DNA of 46,769 nt from an uncultured Lacinutrix sp. Its GTDB lineage: Bacteria; Bacteroidota; Bacteroidia; Flavobacteriales; Flavobacteriaceae. The stretch spans positions 1-46,769 of the forward strand of contig CAKZMU010000059.1 of the NCBI GenBank assembly GCA_937129145.1. The letters are read 5' to 3'. Below the pieces are notes generated by a model. That model did not search any database and had not been told where the DNA came from. It saw only the letters and a program-made list of their open reading frames with translations. This document shows positions 27,741-36,510 of this stretch, piece by piece; position 1 is the stretch's first letter; each line of letters begins with the position of its first letter. A program made the translations under genes and the position numbers.

Positions 27741-28757
27741 ATGAAAAAGCCCTTTCTATTAAGTTTTGTAATTATATTATTTATATCCTGCAAAAAGGAT
27801 ACTATAAGTGAGCTAAATCCTCTAGATACTATTTTTGAAAATGCGTCTCAAAATGAAAATCTAAGATGCCTTATTGTTTACAAAGATGGTAACATTGTTA
27901 AAGACGATTATTTTATTGGCACTTCTCAAACACCTCATGATGTTCGCTCAGTGACCAAAAGTATAACAGCTACACTAACAGGAATTGCCATTGACAATGG
28001 TTTTTTAGCATCAGAAAATGAAAATATTAACAGCTATCTAACACCTTATGTAAACCCTATTAATGCAACTTGGTCTAACGTTAAAGTAAGAGATGTAATT
28101 TCTATGACGACTGGTATTACTGTTGATGAACTTGCAAACCCATCGGAATATGTTAATTGGTTTTATAATGCTCCCAATCAATTAGATTACACTTTAAACA
28201 TTCCTATTGAAAATAATCCTGGAGAGGTATTTACTTATAATTCTGGTATTACTCATTTAATGTCTGCTGTAATAACTCAATCTACTAATTTAACGACAGA
28301 ACAGTTTGCAAAAGATTATTTATTCAACCCTCTTAACATAAACAATTACTCGTGGGAAACAGACAAACAAGGTGTTTATAATGGAGGTGCTGGATTACAA
28401 ATTTCTCCTCGTGATATGCTGAAGGTTGGTCAGTTATATTTAAACAATGGCGAATTTAATAATACAAGAATAGTATCGGAAGAATGGATATCGAAAGCTA
28501 GTTCTTTTAAGGTTTCAACAAATTCTGCACAATCATTTGGTCCAAATTATGGGTACTCATGGTGGATTGGGAATGCACATAACCACGATTATTTTTTTGC
28601 CAATGGTTATGGAGGTCAGTTTATTGTAATAGTGCCAGATAGTAATTTAATAGTAATTGCAACCAACAATTGGTCTGGAGTGCCCACCACAACAGCCAAT
28701 GAGCAATGGTACAATACTATAGATATGATAATAAATGAGATTATTCCGTTGTACTAG
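27741..28757 (+). CDS. Lipoprotein serine hydrolase (beta-lactamase / class C PBP-like)
   Basis: 338 aa member of the serine beta-lactamase-like superfamily (class C / D-Ala-D-Ala peptidase / esterase types). The signal peptide ends in the lipobox FISC with lipidated Cys17. The catalytic SxxK is Ser70-Val-Thr-Lys73 in RSVTKSITATL. The second motif is the Tyr in FTYNSGITHLMSAV, and the third is the GYGGQF stretch. It is probably membrane-anchored and periplasmic or surface-exposed; substrate (peptidoglycan peptide, ester or beta-lactam) is unknown. There is no evidence of antibiotic resistance. TAACTTTAC at 27714-27722 is one base off a -7 box. A truncated relative sits at the window end. Confidence 0.9.
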   Translation: MKKPFLLSFVIILFISCKKDTISELNPLDTIFENASQNENLRCLIVYKDGNIVKDDYFIGTSQTPHDVRSVTKSITATLTGIAIDNGFLASENENINSYLTPYVNPINATWSNVKVRDVISMTTGITVDELANPSEYVNWFYNAPNQLDYTLNIPIENNPGEVFTYNSGITHLMSAVITQSTNLTTEQFAKDYLFNPLNINNYSWETDKQGVYNGGAGLQISPRDMLKVGQLYLNNGEFNNTRIVSEEWISKASSFKVSTNSAQSFGPNYGYSWWIGNAHNHDYFFANGYGGQFIVIVPDSNLIVIATNNWSGVPTTTANEQWYNTIDMIINEIIPLY

Positions 28758-28777
28758 CTTGTAACAACGAATGAGAA

Positions 28778-29014
28778 TTATTTAACGGTCTTTCGTTGTA
28801 TATTCCTCACCAACTCCTCCAATCCATTCACTTTTAACTCGTAAACTGTAGCTAGCATCTCGCCTATTTGACCTTTTGGAAAGCCTTTATTTCTATACCA
28901 AACTATGTAATGCTCAGGTAAGTCAATCATGTATCTGCCCTTGTATTTTCCATAAGGCATTTTTGTGTTTGCTAGTTTTACCAGAAATTGTTTGCTTTTA
29001 TTTTGATTGAGCAT
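28778..29014 (-). CDS. DUF3820 family small protein
   Basis: 78 aa. The core MPYGKYKGRYMIDLPEHYIVWYRNKGFPKGQIGEMLATVYEL is the DUF3820 signature (annotated elsewhere as a putative quorum-sensing-regulated virulence factor, a label with weak support). It is basic, soluble, with no signal peptide. Last gene of the minus-strand block, 60 bases after the DUF922-type gene with a repeat-like element between. Convergent with the serine-hydrolase lipoprotein, with only 20 bases between the stops. Biochemical role unknown. Confidence 0.85.
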   Translation of the reverse strand: MLNQNKSKQFLVKLANTKMPYGKYKGRYMIDLPEHYIVWYRNKGFPKGQIGEMLATVYELKVNGLEELVRNIQRKTVK

Positions 29015-29032
29015 TAGATTTTTAAAATTAAA

Positions 29033-29074
29033 AGATTGCTTCTGCCAACGATAAATGTTGCCCTCGCAATGACG
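29033..29074 (-). repeat. Short dispersed-type palindromic element
   Basis: On the minus strand, CGTCATTGCGAGGGC opens and AGAAGCAATCT closes the element, with ATTGC pairing GCAAT and an inner CAAC / GTTG pair. It follows the DUF922-type stop codon directly and is followed by a T-rich run, so it may also act as a terminator. The CGTCATTGCGAG...GAAGCAATCT form resembles intergenic repeats seen in many bacterial genomes. Only one copy was noticed in this window. Confidence 0.5.
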
Positions 29075-29608
29075 TTACGAACTATATCGTGATAATTTAT
29101 TAAGTGCCTCGACAATTTTAACTTGCCATTCTTGTTGTTTTTCTAAATCTTGAGAATGCCTAGTTTCAGCATCATACTTTTTTTGAAACGCTTCCAGTTC
29201 TTTATTGATGTCTTCATGTAAACGATTCATTTGAGCATCAATATTCATTGTGAATCTTGTTTTTTCAATACGCTGTCTAAACATACGTGCATGAAGTTCG
29301 GTAATATCAAAATGCAATCGTTCGTGGTTTAAAACGTTATTATCTGCTCTGTCTTTTAAATACCAAGATTTGTTTGGGTAGAAATCGGCACGCACATTAT
29401 AATGATAATCTATTAATCGTGTATTGGATTTTTTTGTGGAATAGCTAAACGTAATACCAGATGCTGTAACTGCTACCGAATTATTCCTGGGTTTTGGTTC
29501 GCCACGAAAATCGCTCCATTCCAATCGGTTGTTTAAATCCCAACTCATTGTTGGACCGTCTTGAAATAGGAATACAGATAAAAAACAAACTATTAAAAAT
29601 TTGTACAT
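29075..29608 (-). CDS. Predicted exported zinc protease-like protein (DUF922 type, HExxH)
   Basis: 177 aa. N-terminal hydrophobic leader (MYKFLIVCFLSVFLF). The sequence NVLNHERLHFDITELHAR contains His95-Glu96-x-x-His99 followed by Asp and Glu104, i.e. HExxHFDxxE, a zinc metallopeptidase-like site as in the DUF922 family. The N-terminal MSWDLNNRLEWSDFRGEP block is typical of the same family. The C-terminus is a charged helix. It has its own promoter-like pair at 29637-29668, inside the 3' end of the preceding LysM gene, which could allow separate expression. Peptidase activity is predicted from the motif, not shown; the substrate is unknown. Confidence 0.8.
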   Translation of the reverse strand: MYKFLIVCFLSVFLFQDGPTMSWDLNNRLEWSDFRGEPKPRNNSVAVTASGITFSYSTKKSNTRLIDYHYNVRADFYPNKSWYLKDRADNNVLNHERLHFDITELHARMFRQRIEKTRFTMNIDAQMNRLHEDINKELEAFQKKYDAETRHSQDLEKQQEWQVKIVEALNKLSRYSS

Positions 29609-29636
29609 AGCACAGCAATTAATTACAGAAAAAACG

Positions 29637-29668
29637 CAAAATTAATTACTATTATTGTTTTACTTCAA
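29637..29668 (-). promoter_or_regulatory. Promoter for the DUF922-type gene
   Basis: Minus strand: TTG (29668-29666), 21-base spacer, TAATTTTG (29644-29637), matching the Bacteroidota TTG / TAnnTTTG pattern. It overlaps the last codons of the LysM gene; start ATG 29608 lies 28 bases further on. Confidence 0.6.
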
Positions 29669-31589
29669 CAATTCTAAGGTTATCGAATTTTACAATATAC
29701 ACGGCTTCATTGTAATAGCCTCCAAACATTTTTTTGCCATAGCGAAATTTGTTCTCGACATACTCGGTTTCAATATCACTTGAAGTAGCATCGTATAAAT
29801 CATCGGCTGACGCAAGACGCAACAATACATCCATCGTTAAGTCAAACCCTCTTATAGCAAAACGATTTGGCGTAGTATAAAACTTTTTTTGATAGGCTTT
29901 AACAAACGTATCTGGTTGCTCTTGGTTAATCGGTTTGTTTGGCGAAGGATAGTGAAATTTTAACTTAGATAAGGTAATATTTGATACATTATCACGGTCA
30001 AAAGCACCATTTTTATTGGTGGTTAAGAGTACCACTTCACGTTCTATTTTATAATCTTCATCAAAGCCATTAAATCCAGAAAGCATACTTGTAACATTAG
30101 AAATAAACCCTTCATTATCTGATTCTAGAAACACCATATTTAAGCCTTCTCTTAGCTCTTTTTCAATATCGTCCTTCAAAATATAGAATTGGTCTTTCCC
30201 AGTCTCGTCATCAACACGAGAAAATATTTGCTTAGCTAAAGAAAAATCTTGTTTTAAAAGATTGTTTTCATCACGATGTTTTTGGTCTGAAATAATTAAG
30301 ACACGACTTGGAATTGTATCTAACTGCTTCACAAATTCTACAATACGTTTACGCTTTAAATCGCTAGTTGGAATGGTTTGGAAAACATTGTTATATAAAT
30401 TACTAGCTTCGGTTACTGGTGATACCATTGGTACATTATCACGACGTAACATAGCAGCAGCACGGTCAAAACTTTTTGCACCAAACGGTCCTATTACTGC
30501 ATCGTAATTTGAAAAATCGTTAGCGTTAATTAAATCTATAACCTCACTTGCACTCACTTTAGTATCATACACATCCAGCTTAGTGGATATACCTAATTGC
30601 TTAGCAGAATCTATAGCCATCAACACACCTGTATAAAAATCCAAAGCCCTTGTAGTTATTGCATTTTCGTTACTTAGCATATCTTTAACATCTTCAGTGT
30701 CATTTACATTAAAACGGTTAAGCCTAAAAGGCAACATTACTGCTAGTTTTTTTGTTTCGTAGTTATTAATTTTATCAACTAATACTGAACGAGTCACATC
30801 ACCTAAAGCACTATTGTCATTAACATCCTTAGGTACTTTTAATATCATACCTAACTTCAACCCTCCGTCTTTAAGTTCAGGGTTTAGACGTTCAAGTTCT
30901 TCTTTGGACAGTCCTAGTTTTCTATCAAGAGCCATAAAGCCTTCTCTTTTTAGTACCGTATAATAGCCAAATTCATCATCAATCTCCTTTTCTTCGTTAT
31001 TGGCAATATTTGGGACATTTATTTTTTGACCAACCTGCAAGGTGTCTACCATTTTAGGGTTAAGTTTTTCTAACTCATCAACTGTAATTCCAAATTTATA
31101 AGCTATACGCCACTTACCTTCTTTGGGTTGTACTTGGTAGCTTCTTAATGTATTTTGTAGAGTTGTAGTTTCATTTACTTTATCATATCTAGGGATATTA
31201 ATTCTGTCTCCCTTTCTTAAGTTTTCAGAATATAAACGGTTGTTATGTTTTTTTAAATCATCAACCGTCACATTATATTTCTTACTAATACTATATAAAG
31301 TTTCTTTACGCTTTACTTTATGCGTTTTATAACCAACTAGTTTTGTTACTTCTGCTTCTACTGGTTTTTCTAACAACTTAGATTCTGGTATAATAATAAC
31401 CATGTTAGGCTGCAAGTTGTTCTTAGCATCAGGGTTTAAAGCATAAATATCGTATGGTGTTACCATATATGTTTTGGCAATACTCTCAATGGTTTCACCT
31501 TTTTTAACCTTGTGTGTTTTATAATCTTGTGCCATAGCAGATATGCTAAACAGCATTATAAAACTAAAACTAACTAAAAACTTCTTCAT
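29652..31589 (-). CDS. LysM repeat protein fused to a periplasmic binding (PBP1)-like domain
   Basis: 645 aa exported protein. The signal peptide ends SISAMAQ (residue 21). Four LysM-like modules follow in residues 22-255: YKTHKVKKGETIESIAKTY, YKTHKVKRKETLYSISKKYN, SYQVQPKEGKWRIAYKFG and YYTVLKREGFMALDRKLG. The first two are clear, the third and fourth are degenerate. From about residue 280 on is a type 1 periplasmic-binding / Leu-Ile-Val-receptor-like domain (LAVMLPFRLNRFNVND, TRALDFYTGVLMAID, DAVIGPFGAKSFDRAAAM). This suggests a protein held on peptidoglycan that binds a small ligand or peptide. No transporter genes are adjacent. Its job is unknown. Precedes the DUF922-type gene by 43 bases and follows guaA. 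Confidence 0.85.
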   Translation of the reverse strand: MKKFLVSFSFIMLFSISAMAQDYKTHKVKKGETIESIAKTYMVTPYDIYALNPDAKNNLQPNMVIIIPESKLLEKPVEAEVTKLVGYKTHKVKRKETLYSISKKYNVTVDDLKKHNNRLYSENLRKGDRINIPRYDKVNETTTLQNTLRSYQVQPKEGKWRIAYKFGITVDELEKLNPKMVDTLQVGQKINVPNIANNEEKEIDDEFGYYTVLKREGFMALDRKLGLSKEELERLNPELKDGGLKLGMILKVPKDVNDNSALGDVTRSVLVDKINNYETKKLAVMLPFRLNRFNVNDTEDVKDMLSNENAITTRALDFYTGVLMAIDSAKQLGISTKLDVYDTKVSASEVIDLINANDFSNYDAVIGPFGAKSFDRAAAMLRRDNVPMVSPVTEASNLYNNVFQTIPTSDLKRKRIVEFVKQLDTIPSRVLIISDQKHRDENNLLKQDFSLAKQIFSRVDDETGKDQFYILKDDIEKELREGLNMVFLESDNEGFISNVTSMLSGFNGFDEDYKIEREVVLLTTNKNGAFDRDNVSNITLSKLKFHYPSPNKPINQEQPDTFVKAYQKKFYTTPNRFAIRGFDLTMDVLLRLASADDLYDATSSDIETEYVENKFRYGKKMFGGYYNEAVYIVKFDNLRIVEVKQ

Positions 31590-31716
31590 ATGTTATTTTT
31601 AAATATATACGTAAATTATGCTTACATAGACTTAGACACGAGCAGGTCACATATATTATTTTTTACTCTTTACGCAGCCATTGACTACCGATTGAATACT
31701 GCAACTGTAAACTGAA

Positions 31717-33252
31717 TCATTCCCATTCAATAGTTGCTGGTGGCTTTGAGCTAATATCATATACTACTCTATTAACGCCTTTCACCTTATTTATTATATC
31801 GTTTGATGTTTTTTGCAAAAACTCATACGGTAAATTTACCCAATCGGCTGTCATACCATCGGTACTTTCTACAGCTCTTAATGCGACGCATTTTTCGTAT
31901 GTACGCTCATCTCCCATCACACCAACACTATTTACTGGAAGCAACATGGCACCAGCTTGCCATACTTTATCGTACAAATCCCATTCTTTTAATCCGTTGA
32001 TAAAAATGGCGTCAACTTCTTGTAATATACGAACTTTTTCAGCGGTTATATCGCCTAAAATTCTGATGGCTAAACCAGGACCTGGAAATGGATGACGACC
32101 TAAAAGCTCTTTATTCATTCCCATAGAAGCACCTACACGTCTTACCTCATCTTTAAACAAAGCTTTCAACGGTTCCACTATTTTTAGTTTCATAAAATCT
32201 GGTAATCCACCAACATTATGATGACTTTTAATAGTCGCACTTGGTCCTCCAGTTGCCGAAACACTTTCAATCACATCAGGATAAATAGTGCCTTGTGCTA
32301 ACCAAGTGACATCCTCAATTAAATGGGCTTCATCATCAAACACTTCAATGAACGCGCGACCTATAGCTTTACGCTTTTTTTCTGGGTCGCTCTCTCCAGC
32401 AAGTGCATCCAAAAAGCGTGCCGAAGCATCAACACCTTTTACATTAAGTCCCATCCCTTCATATTGTTTGAGCACACTTTCGAACTCATTTTTACGAAGC
32501 AATCCGTTATTTACAAAAATGCAATACAGGTTTTTTCCAATGGCTTTGTGCAGTAAAATAGCTGCTACTGATGAATCCACACCACCAGACAACCCAAGAA
32601 CAACCTTATCGTTTCCTATTTTAGCTTTTAAATCTTCGACAGTTTCTTCTACAAAAGCATTTGGTGTCCAATCTGGAGTTACATTAGCAATACCAATCAA
32701 GAAATTTTCTAATAATTGTTTCCCATCTTTTGAATGATATACTTCTGGATGAAACTGAATGGCGAATGTGGTTTCTCTATTAATTTTATAAGCTGCATTT
32801 TGTACGTCGTGTGTACTTGCTAGTAATTCTCCATTTGTTGGCAATTCTTTTATCGTATCGCTATGGCTCATCCAAACTTGAGAACCTTCAGAAATACCTT
32901 TAAAAAAGGCTTCACTTTCTTTTATGTACGACAAGTTTGCACGTCCATACTCCCTTGTGTTAGAAGGTGCCACATTTCCACCTGAAAAATGTGCTAAATA
33001 TTGTGCGCCGTAGCAAACTGCCAATAATGGTTTCTTGGCTCTTATATCAGACAAATCAGGATGCAAAGCTTCGTCACCTCTAACTGAAAATGGACTTCCA
33101 GAAAGTATGACTGCTTTGTAATCGTCTATGTTTGTTGGTATTTTATTGAATGGATGAATCTCGGAATAGATGTTGAGTTCCCTCACTCTGCGCGCAATAA
33201 GCTGTGTGTATTGCGATCCGAAGTCTAAAATTAGTACCTTATCGTGTTGCAT
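31717..33252 (-). CDS. guaA: GMP synthase (glutamine-hydrolysing)
   Basis: Converts XMP to GMP with ATP and glutamine; cytosolic. 511 aa from ATG 33252 ([18 protein letters not shown]). The longer frame to 33285 runs through the promoter and is rejected. The GATase domain has catalytic Cys80 in [11 protein letters not shown] and the [11 protein letters not shown]is-Glu. The ATP-pyrophosphatase domain has [16 protein letters not shown], and the dimerisation end has the [16 protein letters not shown] and [12 protein letters not shown] tail motifs. It carries a perfect flavobacterial promoter at 33256-33285. Confidence 0.98.
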   Translation of the reverse strand: MQHDKVLILDFGSQYTQLIARRVRELNIYSEIHPFNKIPTNIDDYKAVILSGSPFSVRGDEALHPDLSDIRAKKPLLAVCYGAQYLAHFSGGNVAPSNTREYGRANLSYIKESEAFFKGISEGSQVWMSHSDTIKELPTNGELLASTHDVQNAAYKINRETTFAIQFHPEVYHSKDGKQLLENFLIGIANVTPDWTPNAFVEETVEDLKAKIGNDKVVLGLSGGVDSSVAAILLHKAIGKNLYCIFVNNGLLRKNEFESVLKQYEGMGLNVKGVDASARFLDALAGESDPEKKRKAIGRAFIEVFDDEAHLIEDVTWLAQGTIYPDVIESVSATGGPSATIKSHHNVGGLPDFMKLKIVEPLKALFKDEVRRVGASMGMNKELLGRHPFPGPGLAIRILGDITAEKVRILQEVDAIFINGLKEWDLYDKVWQAGAMLLPVNSVGVMGDERTYEKCVALRAVESTDGMTADWVNLPYEFLQKTSNDIINKVKGVNRVVYDISSKPPATIEWE

Positions 33253-33255
33253 GTG

Positions 33256-33285
33256 CAAAAGTAATGATTTGCTGTTTTTTAGCAA
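33256..33285 (-). promoter_or_regulatory. Promoter of guaA
   Basis: Minus strand: TTG (33285-33283), 19-base spacer, TACTTTTG (33263-33256), then the ATG at 33252. Both boxes and the spacing are perfect for the Bacteroidota consensus. The -7 box ends 3 bases before the ATG, so the leader would be very short or leaderless, and a site within the coding region cannot be excluded. Confidence 0.65.
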
Positions 33286-33345
33286 CTTTTAAAATGGAAA
33301 TTTTTATGACTTTTCTACAAGTTTTTAACAACAGGTAAACCGACT

Positions 33346-34716
33346 TTAAGCCATCGTATCCAATATCATTTGTATATCCTCCTCAGTCGTATCTGGGTTA
33401 ATAAAACAGAAACGTGACACTGTTTCAAAAGTATCACCATTTTTCCATTTTGTTGGTGTTACTAATGCAAAACCTTTGTCATGATTGTCGTAAGTCCAAT
33501 TAGTGTAATCTTCTGGTTGCCATCCTATTCTTCTATATAATACGCAAGACAAACTTGGTTCTCTTACCAGTTCCACATTAGGATTGTCTTCAATCATTTT
33601 ACCAGCAATTTGCGCTAATTCAATACCACGTTCAACCGCTTCTTTATATCTGTCCGTGCCATGTGTGGCTAACGAAAACCATAAAGGTAATCCTCTAACA
33701 CGACGTGTTAACTGTATTTGATAATCGGTTGGATTGAATCCATGCGCGCCTTCATCCTTAAAAATATCTAAATAAGAACCTTGTTGTGAATGCGCGTTTT
33801 TAGCCAACTCAGGTTTTTTATAAATCACAGCACCACAATCGTAAGGCGAAAACATCCATTTATGAGGGTCGATAGTGATACTATCTGCTCTTTCTATGCC
33901 ATTAAACAAATGACGAACAGAATCTGCCACTAAGGCACCTCCACCGTAAGCTGCATCTACATGAAACCAGATTCTCTCAGCATCACAAACCTCAGCAATG
34001 CCTTCTAAGTCATCAATAATTCCTGCGTTGGTAGTGCCTCCTGTAGCTACTACTGCAAACAAGCGTTTTCGTTGGTGGAAATTTAAATTATCGATGGTTT
34101 CGCGAAGCGCAGTTCCTGTTAATTTTTCTTCAGTATCAACTAATAAAATATCCACATCTGCCACTTTTGCCATGGCTTTAACCGAAGAATGTGCTCCAAT
34201 AGATGTGATAATCAAACCCTTTTCTCTTTTGTATGTATCATCTTCTCGCCAATGTTCACGAGCTGTTACGATAGCAGATAAATTTGCGGCTGTCCCTCCA
34301 CTTGTAAAGACTCCAAAAGCACCTTCTGGTAATCCTGTTAAAGACACAATCCATTTCATGGCTTCGTTTTCACAAAAAATACCTCCTGCGCCTTCCATCC
34401 AATACGCTCCATGAATACTTGATACAGACGTTACCAAATCAAACATTACGCCTGCACGTGTAGGTGCTGCTGGCACAAACGCCAAATTACGTGGATGGTC
34501 CACAGGTACATTTGCTTTAGCCAAATGCTCTTTCCATAATTGAAACGCCTTTTCGCCACCAATACCTTCATCAGTGATTGTTTCACCAACTAAGCTTTTT
34601 AATACTTCGGCTTTTTGGGGCTTGCCTATTTTTTGTTTTGTATGTGAAATTCGATCAATAGCGTATTTCATGACGTCCATGGTCATTTCAATAAGCTCAA
34701 AATCTATCTTATGCAT
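33346..34716 (-). CDS. PLP-dependent group II amino acid decarboxylase
   Basis: 456 aa fold-type I PLP enzyme of the group II decarboxylase family (aspartate, glutamate, diaminobutyrate, tyrosine / aromatic decarboxylases). Seen: FTSGGTAANLSAIVTARE (phosphate loop), His176 in IGAHSSVKAM stacking on PLP, Asp254 in HVDAAYGGG, and DPHKW with Schiff-base Lys286. The C-terminal SLSCVLYRRIGW and the QLTRRVRGLPLWFSLATHG blocks complete the fold. Sequence alone does not fix the substrate. Aspartate to beta-alanine (for pantothenate) or diaminobutyrate are possible. It starts 3 bases after bshC and is certainly in the same operon, with no obvious metabolic link to bacillithiol. Confidence 0.88.
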   Translation of the reverse strand: MHKIDFELIEMTMDVMKYAIDRISHTKQKIGKPQKAEVLKSLVGETITDEGIGGEKAFQLWKEHLAKANVPVDHPRNLAFVPAAPTRAGVMFDLVTSVSSIHGAYWMEGAGGIFCENEAMKWIVSLTGLPEGAFGVFTSGGTAANLSAIVTAREHWREDDTYKREKGLIITSIGAHSSVKAMAKVADVDILLVDTEEKLTGTALRETIDNLNFHQRKRLFAVVATGGTTNAGIIDDLEGIAEVCDAERIWFHVDAAYGGGALVADSVRHLFNGIERADSITIDPHKWMFSPYDCGAVIYKKPELAKNAHSQQGSYLDIFKDEGAHGFNPTDYQIQLTRRVRGLPLWFSLATHGTDRYKEAVERGIELAQIAGKMIEDNPNVELVREPSLSCVLYRRIGWQPEDYTNWTYDNHDKGFALVTPTKWKNGDTFETVSRFCFINPDTTEEDIQMILDTMA

Positions 34717-34719
34717 GTG

Positions 34720-36321
34720 TTATAGTTCTAATATTAAAAAATCGCCCTTTAGAGGTTGCAAATTTAATACTAACTGTTGGATTAATTGGTCTCCAAACTC
34801 AAGATAAAGTTCAGAAAAATTCAAATTTCGTTCTTGTAAGCTTTGACCAGGAAATAATTGATTTTGAATATCGGTAATTCGTGAAATCTGGTCTTTTAAT
34901 TTTCGCTTTTGAGCCTTTAGTAAACGCTTTTCCAAATTAGCTAAACCTTTAATCTGTTTTTTTTCTTGTGCAGCAACTGCTCCCAAGAAAGATTTGTCGG
35001 TTTTTTCGGCTAATTCGTACAATGCCTTGAACTGTTGTTGCAAATGCTCTTTTTGAGACGAAAAATCGATGTCGATGGTTGATAATCGTCTTACTTGATT
35101 ATTTACCAAACTATTTTGCTTTTGAAATAACTCATTTAAAGACACACCTAATTTTTCTAACTTTTGAGTTTGCTTTTTAGTAATGATTAATGCTGAATTC
35201 CGTAATAGCAATATTGGAAAAGGTACGTCAACTTTATTAAAATATGCCTTCAATTGAAACCAATATGCCAATTCGCCGCCACCTCCAATATAACAAAGGT
35301 TTGGTAAAATTACTTCTTGGTATAATGGACGCATAATCACATTTGGACTGAATCGCTCAGGCATCTCATTGAGGTGTTCAAGCAATTCTTTTTTACTCCA
35401 AGTAATATTGGTGTTTAAAACTTTATAAATGTCGTTTTCAAAAACGATGCGTTCACGTAAATTGTCTTTTAAATAAAATAAATTAATTTCTCTTGGGTTG
35501 ACTTGAATTTTATAATCGCTCGCCAAATCATTGATTCGCTGATTTGTTTGCGATACCGCTTTATAGGAGGTTTGATTTAAAAGCTCTTCTTTAACATAAG
35601 GAATGAACAACCTTTTTAAATCTTGATTATTTGCATCAACTATTACTAAACCAAGGTCTTTAAATAACTCATTAGCAATAAATCTAGTGGCATCAGCAAG
35701 ATTATCATGGTTTACGTAACCATTTTTAAAGAGTTCTTTTAAAAAATCAGCATTTTTTCCTTGTCCCAATTCCTTAGAAAACGTTTCAAAAACTTTATCC
35801 AATCCTTTTGTATCCAATTCGCCCACACCTCCACTAGCGTCTCTGTTCCATCTAACTTTTTTTCCTTGAAAATTAAAATAGTTAATCTCATCAAAATCGT
35901 GGTCTTCACTAGCCATCCAATAAATAGGCACAAAATTGTACTTAGGGTATTTAGCTTTTAATTCTTTAGTGAGATTTATGGTCGAAATAATTTTATAGAG
36001 AAAATACAAAGGCCCAGTAAACAAATTAAGCTGATGCCCAGTAGTGATGGTAAATGTATTTTCTTTTTTAAGTAGTTGAATATTATGCTTCGTCAAGTCA
36101 GAAGCATCAAGATTTGCGTATTGAGATTCTAACGCATCAGCTAAAATAGTTCTCGACTCAGCTGGAAAAGACAACGACTTTTCCTCAATCTGGTCTTCAA
36201 AATTTTCAATCTTAGGAAAACGGTTATAAAACGGTTGTAATTCTTGACGTTCATCAAGGTAATCACATATTAAGGAAGAAAAATAATTAGTGTCTCTAAA
36301 CGAAATACAATCGGTTGGCAT
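34720..36321 (-). CDS. bshC: Bacillithiol biosynthesis cysteine-adding enzyme BshC
   Basis: Adds cysteine to glucosaminyl-malate in the last step of bacillithiol synthesis; cytosolic. 533 aa, typical size. Signature blocks are visible: TITTGHQLNLFTGPLYFLYKI near residue 95, FVPIYWMASEDHDFDEINYF near 130, and GGGELAYWFQLKAYF near 365. A Lys/Arg-rich coiled coil covers about 420-490. The C-terminal block LFPGQSLQERNLNF is conserved. First gene of the minus-strand run, divergent from the M14 peptidase gene across 189 bases. TATATTTA on the minus strand at 36343-36350 is close to a -7 box. Other bsh genes (bshA, bshB) are not in this window. Confidence 0.95.
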   Translation of the reverse strand: MPTDCISFRDTNYFSSLICDYLDERQELQPFYNRFPKIENFEDQIEEKSLSFPAESRTILADALESQYANLDASDLTKHNIQLLKKENTFTITTGHQLNLFTGPLYFLYKIISTINLTKELKAKYPKYNFVPIYWMASEDHDFDEINYFNFQGKKVRWNRDASGGVGELDTKGLDKVFETFSKELGQGKNADFLKELFKNGYVNHDNLADATRFIANELFKDLGLVIVDANNQDLKRLFIPYVKEELLNQTSYKAVSQTNQRINDLASDYKIQVNPREINLFYLKDNLRERIVFENDIYKVLNTNITWSKKELLEHLNEMPERFSPNVIMRPLYQEVILPNLCYIGGGGELAYWFQLKAYFNKVDVPFPILLLRNSALIITKKQTQKLEKLGVSLNELFQKQNSLVNNQVRRLSTIDIDFSSQKEHLQQQFKALYELAEKTDKSFLGAVAAQEKKQIKGLANLEKRLLKAQKRKLKDQISRITDIQNQLFPGQSLQERNLNFSELYLEFGDQLIQQLVLNLQPLKGDFLILEL

Positions 36322-36510
36322 AGTTAGCTTTGAATTCTTTTGTAAATATACTGCTCTTTTATCTATTTAAAATTTTCACTTGGTTAAAAAAAGACTAAAA
36401 TTTGGTGGTTTTCATTAAACGCTAAATTTTTCCAAAAAACAGGAGCAAAACTTCTAATGTTCGCTTAGGGTTTATATCTTTATAGCTACTATTTTTTAAA
36501 TCAACCAATA

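Noticed and set aside
28765..28800. ACAACGAA / TTCGTTGT hairpin between the serine hydrolase and DUF3820 genes
   Set aside because: Eight-base stem with a 20-base loop and no T run; it overlaps the DUF3820 stop region and is too weak to call a terminator.
32288..32737. Plus-strand 149-codon reading frame inside guaA
   Set aside because: Antisense shadow of a highly conserved gene with no recognisable domain.
33253..33285. Extended N-terminus for guaA ([11 protein letters not shown]...)
   Set aside because: This stretch contains a full -33/-7 promoter, and the GuaA family starts near [17 protein letters not shown]; start set to 33252.
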